From Parvibaculum sp964560165 (GTDB lineage Bacteria > Pseudomonadota > Alphaproteobacteria > Parvibaculales > Parvibaculaceae): a stretch of DNA of 18,440 bases. The stretch covers positions 1 through 18,440 of the forward strand of contig CAZLLB010000043.1 of the NCBI GenBank assembly GCA_964560165.1, read 5' to 3'. The notes under the pieces are model-generated. The model was not told the origin of the DNA, did no database searches, and was given only the letters and a program-made list of their open reading frames with translations. Below are positions 13,994 to 18,440 of this stretch, piece after piece. How positions within the stretch are numbered: position 1 is the first letter of the stretch; every line of letters starts with the position of its first letter. The position numbers were made by a program, and so were the translations under genes.

Positions 13994-14024
13994 CGTCATT
14001 GCGAGCGCAGCGAAGCAATCCGGT
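13994..14024. repeat. Dispersed palindromic repeat, copy 2 (REP-like)
   Basis: CGTCATTGCGAGCGCAGCG is followed by AAGCAATCCGGTC. Arms ATTGC (13998-14002) and GCAAT (14015-14019) match copy 1, with a shorter inner part. It lies between the convergent DUF2244 and gpmA genes, a gene-end setting like that of copy 1. Reading frames across it give the familiar spurious HCERSEAI-type peptide. Confidence 0.7.
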
Positions 14025-14052
14025 CTTCGCCAAGCTCGGCAACGAGCCTCAC

Positions 14053-14685
14053 TCAATGCGCCTCGCGCTCGATCAGCATGTCCTTGCTGAGCACATTGCC
14101 CTTATCATCGAGCTTGTAAACGATGGGCGCGCCGGTCGCGATATTGACCTCGAGAATTTCTTCTTGCGACAGCTTGTCGAGCACCATGACGAGCGCACGC
14201 AGGCTATTGCCATGCGCCGCGACCAGCACCCGCTCACCCTTCAGCACGCGCGGCAAAATTTCGCGCTCGTAATAAGGCAGCACACGCGCCGCCGTGTCCT
14301 TCAGGCTTTCGCCGGCAGGCGGCGGAATGTCATAGGAGCGGCGCCATATGTGAACCTGCTCCTCGCCCCATTTCTTGCGGGCATCATCCTTGTTGAGACC
14401 GGAGAGATCGCCATAGTCGCGCTCGTTCAACGCCTGATCCTTGATCACCGGCAAATCGGGCTGGCCGATCGCCTCAAGGATCAGCCGATTGGTCTCCTGC
14501 GCGCGCGTCAGCAGCGACGTATAGGCGACGTCGAAGCGATAGCCCGCCTTCTTCAGCGCCTCGCCCGCCTCGCGGCCTTCCGCAACGCCCTTCACGGTCA
14601 GCGCAGGGTCGCGCCAGCCGGTGAAAAGATTCTTCTCGTTCCATTCGCTTTGCCCGTGACGGACGAGAACAAGCAGGTTCGACAA
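14053..14685 (-). CDS. gpmA: GpmA, 2,3-bisphosphoglycerate-dependent phosphoglycerate mutase
   Basis: Interconverts 3- and 2-phosphoglycerate in glycolysis and gluconeogenesis. The phosphohistidine is His10 in LVRHGQSEWN. Other active-site residues are Arg61 region TSLLTRAQET, Glu88 in LNERDYGDLSG and His158 in AAHGNSLR. At 210 residues it is the shorter form common in Alphaproteobacteria; enterobacterial enzymes are about 250. The start codon is TTG, not ATG: AGGGAG lies 7-8 bases upstream and the next residues SNLLVLVRHG fit the family start. It follows dapB by 28 bases and is probably cotranscribed with it. Confidence 0.96.
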   Translation of the reverse strand: MSNLLVLVRHGQSEWNEKNLFTGWRDPALTVKGVAEGREAGEALKKAGYRFDVAYTSLLTRAQETNRLILEAIGQPDLPVIKDQALNERDYGDLSGLNKDDARKKWGEEQVHIWRRSYDIPPPAGESLKDTAARVLPYYEREILPRVLKGERVLVAAHGNSLRALVMVLDKLSQEEILEVNIATGAPIVYKLDDKGNVLSKDMLIEREAH

Positions 14686-14713
14686 GATGAAACTCCCTTA
14701 CTCTGTAAACAGA

Positions 14714-15529
14714 TCAGTTTAGACCGAGCACATCGGCCATGTTGAAAAGACCAGGGCCCTTGTTTTTAGCCCAAAGGCTCGCACGGATCGCGCCGCGCGC
14801 AAAGATCGCGCGGTCTTCCGCAATATGGCCAAGTGTGATGCGTTCCGAAGCGCCCGCAAAAATCACCTCATGGTCGCCGATGACGCTACCGCCGCGCAAG
14901 CTCGCAAAACCGATGGCGCCGTCCGCCCTTGCGCCGGTCAGCCCGTCGCGCCCGCGCTCGGAATGGTCCTTCAGTGAAATGCCCCGCCCTTCCGCCGCCG
15001 CCTCACCCAGAAGAAGCGCCGTGCCCGATGGCGCATCGACCTTGTGGCGATGATGCATTTCGACGATCTCTATATCCCAGCTTGGATCAAGCGCCTTGGC
15101 CGCTTGGCGCACCAGCGCCGCGAGGAGATTGACGCCAAGGCTCATATTGCCCGCCTTGACGATGGTGGCATGGCGCGCGGCTGCGGCAATGCGCTCTTCG
15201 TCGGCATCCGAAAATCCCGTCGTCCCGATCACATGCACAATGCGCGCTTGCGCCGCGAGGCCCGCAAATTCGACGCTCGCCGCAGGCACGGTAAAGTCGA
15301 TCAGCGCATCGGCATCCTTGATCACGCTGAGCGCATCGTCGCTGGCAAGAATGCCGAGCGGTTCGGCAAGCCCCGCCAGAACCCCGAGATCGCTGCCGAT
15401 ATGGGGCGAGCCTTTGGCTTCGATGCCGCCGCAAACCACAGCGCCGGGCGTCTCCTGGATGAGCTTTATGAGCGTGCGGCCCATCCGGCCCGCTGCGCCC
15501 GTCACTGCGATTTTCACATCCGCGCCCAT
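14714..15529 (-). CDS. dapB: DapB, 4-hydroxy-tetrahydrodipicolinate reductase
   Basis: NAD(P)H-dependent reductase of the diaminopimelate/lysine pathway. The N-terminal nucleotide-binding motif is VTGAAGRMGRTL. IGTTGFS lies in the middle, and the catalytic segment EMHHRHKVDAPSGTAL carries His159 and Lys163. At 271 residues it is a normal length. I chose the ATG giving MGADVKIAVTG, preceded by AGGGAG at a good distance. A longer frame upstream overlaps the neighbouring gene and lacks similarity. A possible promoter sits 28-56 bases upstream. It heads a dapB-gpmA pair. Confidence 0.97.
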   Translation of the reverse strand: MGADVKIAVTGAAGRMGRTLIKLIQETPGAVVCGGIEAKGSPHIGSDLGVLAGLAEPLGILASDDALSVIKDADALIDFTVPAASVEFAGLAAQARIVHVIGTTGFSDADEERIAAAARHATIVKAGNMSLGVNLLAALVRQAAKALDPSWDIEIVEMHHRHKVDAPSGTALLLGEAAAEGRGISLKDHSERGRDGLTGARADGAIGFASLRGGSVIGDHEVIFAGASERITLGHIAEDRAIFARGAIRASLWAKNKGPGLFNMADVLGLN

Positions 15530-15556
15530 GTTGGGGCTCCCTGATTTCAAGTCTGC

Positions 15557-15585
15557 GGTATAGCAGCCACACCGCGCGGCGTAAA
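15557..15585 (-). promoter_or_regulatory. Candidate promoter of dapB-gpmA
   Basis: On the minus strand TTTACG (15585-15580) and TATACC (15562-15557) are separated by 17 bases. Each matches the sigma70 consensus at four of six positions. The leader would be about 20 bases and would include the AGGGAG of dapB. Confidence 0.35.
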
Positions 15586-15618
15586 TGCGGAGCCTCCTCG
15601 ACGCAAAAAGCGTGGGCC

Positions 15619-15957
15619 TCACCCGCGAAAGATAAAAAACGCTCCCGCCGCGATCAGTGCAAAACCGATGGCATAATTCCACGTCATCGGCTGGCCGAGA
15701 TAGAAAGTCGAAAACCCGGCAAAGACGATCAGCGTAATGATTTCCTGGATCGTCTTCAGTTGTGCCGCCGAATAAACCTCCACGCCGATGCGGTTTGCAG
15801 GCACCGCAAGACAATATTCAAAAAACGCCAGCGCCCAGCTAATCGCAATGACTGTGACGATCGGCACACCCTTATATTTGAGGTGCCAATACCAGGCCGT
15901 CGTCATGAAAAGATTGGAAAGAGCCAGAAGGCCAATAGGCAGGAGATAAGGCTGCAT
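15619..15957 (-). CDS. DUF486 small membrane protein (DMT superfamily)
   Basis: A 112-residue protein with four hydrophobic segments at about 5-24, 32-51, 68-86 and 92-111. It matches the DUF486 group of the drug/metabolite transporter superfamily in length and layout. Key blocks are MTTAWYWHLKYK near the start, WALAFFEYCLAVPANRIG in the middle and GFALIAAGAFFIFRG at the end. Such four-helix proteins usually act as dimers, but the transported substrate, if any, is unknown. The start is the ATG with a weak AAGGCG upstream. It lies between dnaJ and dapB in the same direction, separated from dnaJ by a repeat-filled gap, so it probably has its own transcript. Confidence 0.88.
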   Translation of the reverse strand: MQPYLLPIGLLALSNLFMTTAWYWHLKYKGVPIVTVIAISWALAFFEYCLAVPANRIGVEVYSAAQLKTIQEIITLIVFAGFSTFYLGQPMTWNYAIGFALIAAGAFFIFRG

Positions 15958-16045
15958 GCGCGTGACGCCTTGGATGCGGCGAATGAGAGCTGGAGCTTAT
16001 GGCAAGGAAGGCGGGGAACGCGAGGGGGCAAGGCACCTTCTACGC

Positions 16046-16164
16046 CCCTCTCCCTCCGGGAGAGGGAGGGATCCATTGCAAAGCAATGGGAGGGTGAGGG
16101 TCTTGAGCGCCGAAATATGGAAAGAGGGAAGACCCTCACCCAACCCTCTCCCAAGGGGGGAGAG
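16046..16164. repeat. Composite palindromic intergenic repeat downstream of dnaJ
   Basis: Four nested or adjacent inverted repeats fill this gap. CCCTCTCCC/GGGAGAGGG (16046-16054 with 16058-16066) is a 9-bp stem. CCATTGC/GCAATGG (16073-16079 with 16083-16089) is a 7-bp stem. GGGTGAGGGTCTT/AAGACCCTCACCC (16092-16104 with 16129-16141) has 13-base arms. CTCTCCC/GGGAGAG (16146-16152 with 16158-16164) is a 7-bp stem. The CCCTCACCC and CCCTCTCCC words are familiar from dispersed intergenic repeats in proteobacteria. It contains no gene and may also end dnaJ transcription. Confidence 0.65.
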
Positions 16165-16175
16165 CTAGAGAGTGC

Positions 16176-17318
16176 CTACGCCTGAAACCCGTCCCAGAAT
16201 TCCTTCACCCGCGCGAAGAAACCGGAGCTTTCCGGGTTCGTATCCTTGCTCGACGCGGCCTCGAATTCCTTCAACAGTTCTTTCTGCTTCTTCGAAAGTT
16301 TGATCGGCGTCTCGACGGTGGTTTGAATATAAAGATCGCCGATCTCGCGCGAGCTGAGCACCGGCATGCCCTTGTCCTTCAGCCGGAACTGCTTGCCGGT
16401 CTGCGTCCCTTCAGGAATTTTCAGCTTCACGCGCTTGCCGTTCAAGGTCGGCACCTCTATCTCGCCGCCAAGCGAGGCCGCCGTCATCGAAATCGGCACG
16501 CGGCAGAAAAGATCGGCCCCGTCGCGTTGGAAAATCGGATGGGGGCGCAATGACAGAAAAATATAAAGATCGCCCGCAGGCCCGCCGCGCATTCCTGCTT
16601 CGCCCTCGCCCGAAAGACGAATGCGTGTTCCGTCTTCGACGCCGGCCGGAATATTGACGCTGAGCGTGCGTTCTTTTTCAACGCGCCCCGCGCCGTGGCA
16701 AACCTTGCACGGCTTCTCGATGATCTGGCCGCGCCCGTGACAGGTCGGGCAAGTGCGCTCGATGGTGAAGAAGCCTTGCGAGGCGCGCACCTTGCCATGG
16801 CCCGCACAGGTCGTGCAGGTCACGGGCTTGGACCCCGGCTCCGCGCCCGAGCCTTCGCAGGCGTCGCAAGCAACCGATGACGGTACGCGCACTTGCGCCT
16901 TCTTGCCCTCAAAGGCTTCTTCGAGGTCGATCTCCATATTGTAGCGAAGGTCCTGGCCGCGCGTGCGCCCGCCATCCGAGCGTCGCCCGCCGCGTCCACC
17001 CATGAACTCGCCGAAGAGATCGTCGAAAATCCCCGACATCGACGCGCCGAAATCGCCGCCAAAGCCCGGATGCTGGCCGCGCCCGCCACCGCCCTCAAAC
17101 GCCGCATGGCCGAACTGGTCGTAGGCCGCGCGCGATTGCTCGTCCTTCAGCACGTCATAGGCTTCGTTGAGTTCCTTGAATTTCTTCTCAGCCTCGGCGT
17201 CTCCCGGATTGCGGTCGGGGTGAAGCTGCTTTGCCTGATGGCGATAGGCCTTCTTCATCTCATCCGCATTCGCATTGCGGGTGACGCCAAGCACATCGTA
17301 AAAATCGCGTTTGGACAT
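16176..17318 (-). CDS. dnaJ: DnaJ, Hsp40 co-chaperone
   Basis: Type I J-domain protein that delivers clients to DnaK and stimulates its ATPase. The J domain occupies residues 1-70 with HPD at 33-35. A Gly/Phe-rich linker covers about 75-120 (GGGGRGQHPGFGGDF, then IFDDLFGEF). Four zinc-binding CxxCxGxG repeats start at Cys151, Cys168, Cys190 and Cys204. The C-terminal client-binding domains and the FFARVKEFWDGF end follow. At 380 residues it is a normal length. It lies 98 bases downstream of dnaK on the same strand, with a strong hairpin between them; AGG precedes the ATG. It is expected to be part of the dnaKJ heat-shock operon, whose promoter would lie outside the window. Confidence 0.98.
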   Translation of the reverse strand: MSKRDFYDVLGVTRNANADEMKKAYRHQAKQLHPDRNPGDAEAEKKFKELNEAYDVLKDEQSRAAYDQFGHAAFEGGGGRGQHPGFGGDFGASMSGIFDDLFGEFMGGRGGRRSDGGRTRGQDLRYNMEIDLEEAFEGKKAQVRVPSSVACDACEGSGAEPGSKPVTCTTCAGHGKVRASQGFFTIERTCPTCHGRGQIIEKPCKVCHGAGRVEKERTLSVNIPAGVEDGTRIRLSGEGEAGMRGGPAGDLYIFLSLRPHPIFQRDGADLFCRVPISMTAASLGGEIEVPTLNGKRVKLKIPEGTQTGKQFRLKDKGMPVLSSREIGDLYIQTTVETPIKLSKKQKELLKEFEAASSKDTNPESSGFFARVKEFWDGFQA

Positions 17319-17343
17319 GGGCCTATCGTCTTGTCATGGACAG

Positions 17344-17375
17344 GCGCCCCGGTAAGCCGAAGCTCGCCGGGGCGC
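17344..17375 (-). promoter_or_regulatory. UUCG-capped hairpin in the dnaK-dnaJ intergenic RNA
   Basis: In the minus-strand transcript GCGCCCCGG and CCGGGGCGC form a 9-bp stem. Inside it, AGC-UUCG-GCU forms a 3-bp stem with a UUCG tetraloop, separated by a 2x2 internal loop. It ends 25 bases before dnaJ. No U-tract follows, so readthrough is expected. It more likely acts in mRNA processing or stability, or as a weak attenuator. Confidence 0.5.
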
Positions 17376-17416
17376 TGTTATGCGTTGTGGAAATTTGCGT
17401 CATGAGATCGCGCGCC

Positions 17417-18440
<1,024 letters not shown>

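Noticed and set aside
13999..14745. Plus-strand open frame starting in repeat copy 2 and running antisense to gpmA
   Set aside because: Begins with the spurious RAQRSNPV-type peptide of the palindromic repeat and then reads gpmA backwards.

Overview
The window is a chromosomal housekeeping stretch from an alphaproteobacterium, most likely of the order Hyphomicrobiales (Rhizobiales). This rests on the protein sequences, on high G+C coding sequence with strong third-position bias, and on gene neighbourhoods I recall from that group: hslUV next to hisB-hisH-hisA-hisF-hisE-coaA, nth beside a DUF2244 gene, dapB-gpmA, and dnaK-dnaJ. I could run no database search, so genus and family remain open. 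No phage, transposase, CRISPR, tRNA or rRNA sequence was seen.

Left part (1-2412, minus strand): a heat-shock protease operon, hslV, then a polytopic membrane protein of unknown role, then hslU, which runs off the left edge. The genes overlap or nearly touch, and a good RpoH-type promoter candidate lies upstream of hslV. Positions 2413-2798 form a divergent regulatory region, with a sigma70-like promoter and an operator-like dyad in front of hisB.

Centre left (2799-10483, plus strand): hisB, a DUF2628 membrane protein, hisH, hisA and hisF, the last three joined by 1-base or 2-base junctions. Next come a CYTH-CHAD protein (predicted triphosphatase plus polyphosphate-binding domain) and a pentapeptide-repeat protein, then hisE and coaA. 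Imidazole glycerol phosphate synthase (HisH and HisF), HisA, HisB and HisE are all histidine biosynthesis steps. A terminator-like stem-loop overlapping the end of hisB could lower transcription into the distal genes.

Centre right (10565-15957): an adenosine kinase-like PfkB protein (minus), an EI24/CysZ-like membrane protein overlapping a small lipoprotein gene (plus), endonuclease III (minus, ending tail to tail with the lipoprotein gene inside an 18-bp palindrome), a DUF2244 protein (plus), then dapB-gpmA and a DUF486 membrane protein (minus).

Right part (15958-18440): a composite intergenic palindromic repeat, then dnaJ and the 3' half of dnaK on the minus strand, separated by a strong UUCG-capped hairpin. 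Two copies of a short dispersed palindromic repeat (core GTCATTGCGAG ... GCAATCC) sit at 3' ends near 10.5 kb and 14.0 kb.

I found no convincing undescribed system. The best leads are the membrane protein embedded in hslVU, the CYTH-CHAD plus pentapeptide pair inside the his cluster, the hisB control region, and several RNA or DNA structures at gene ends.
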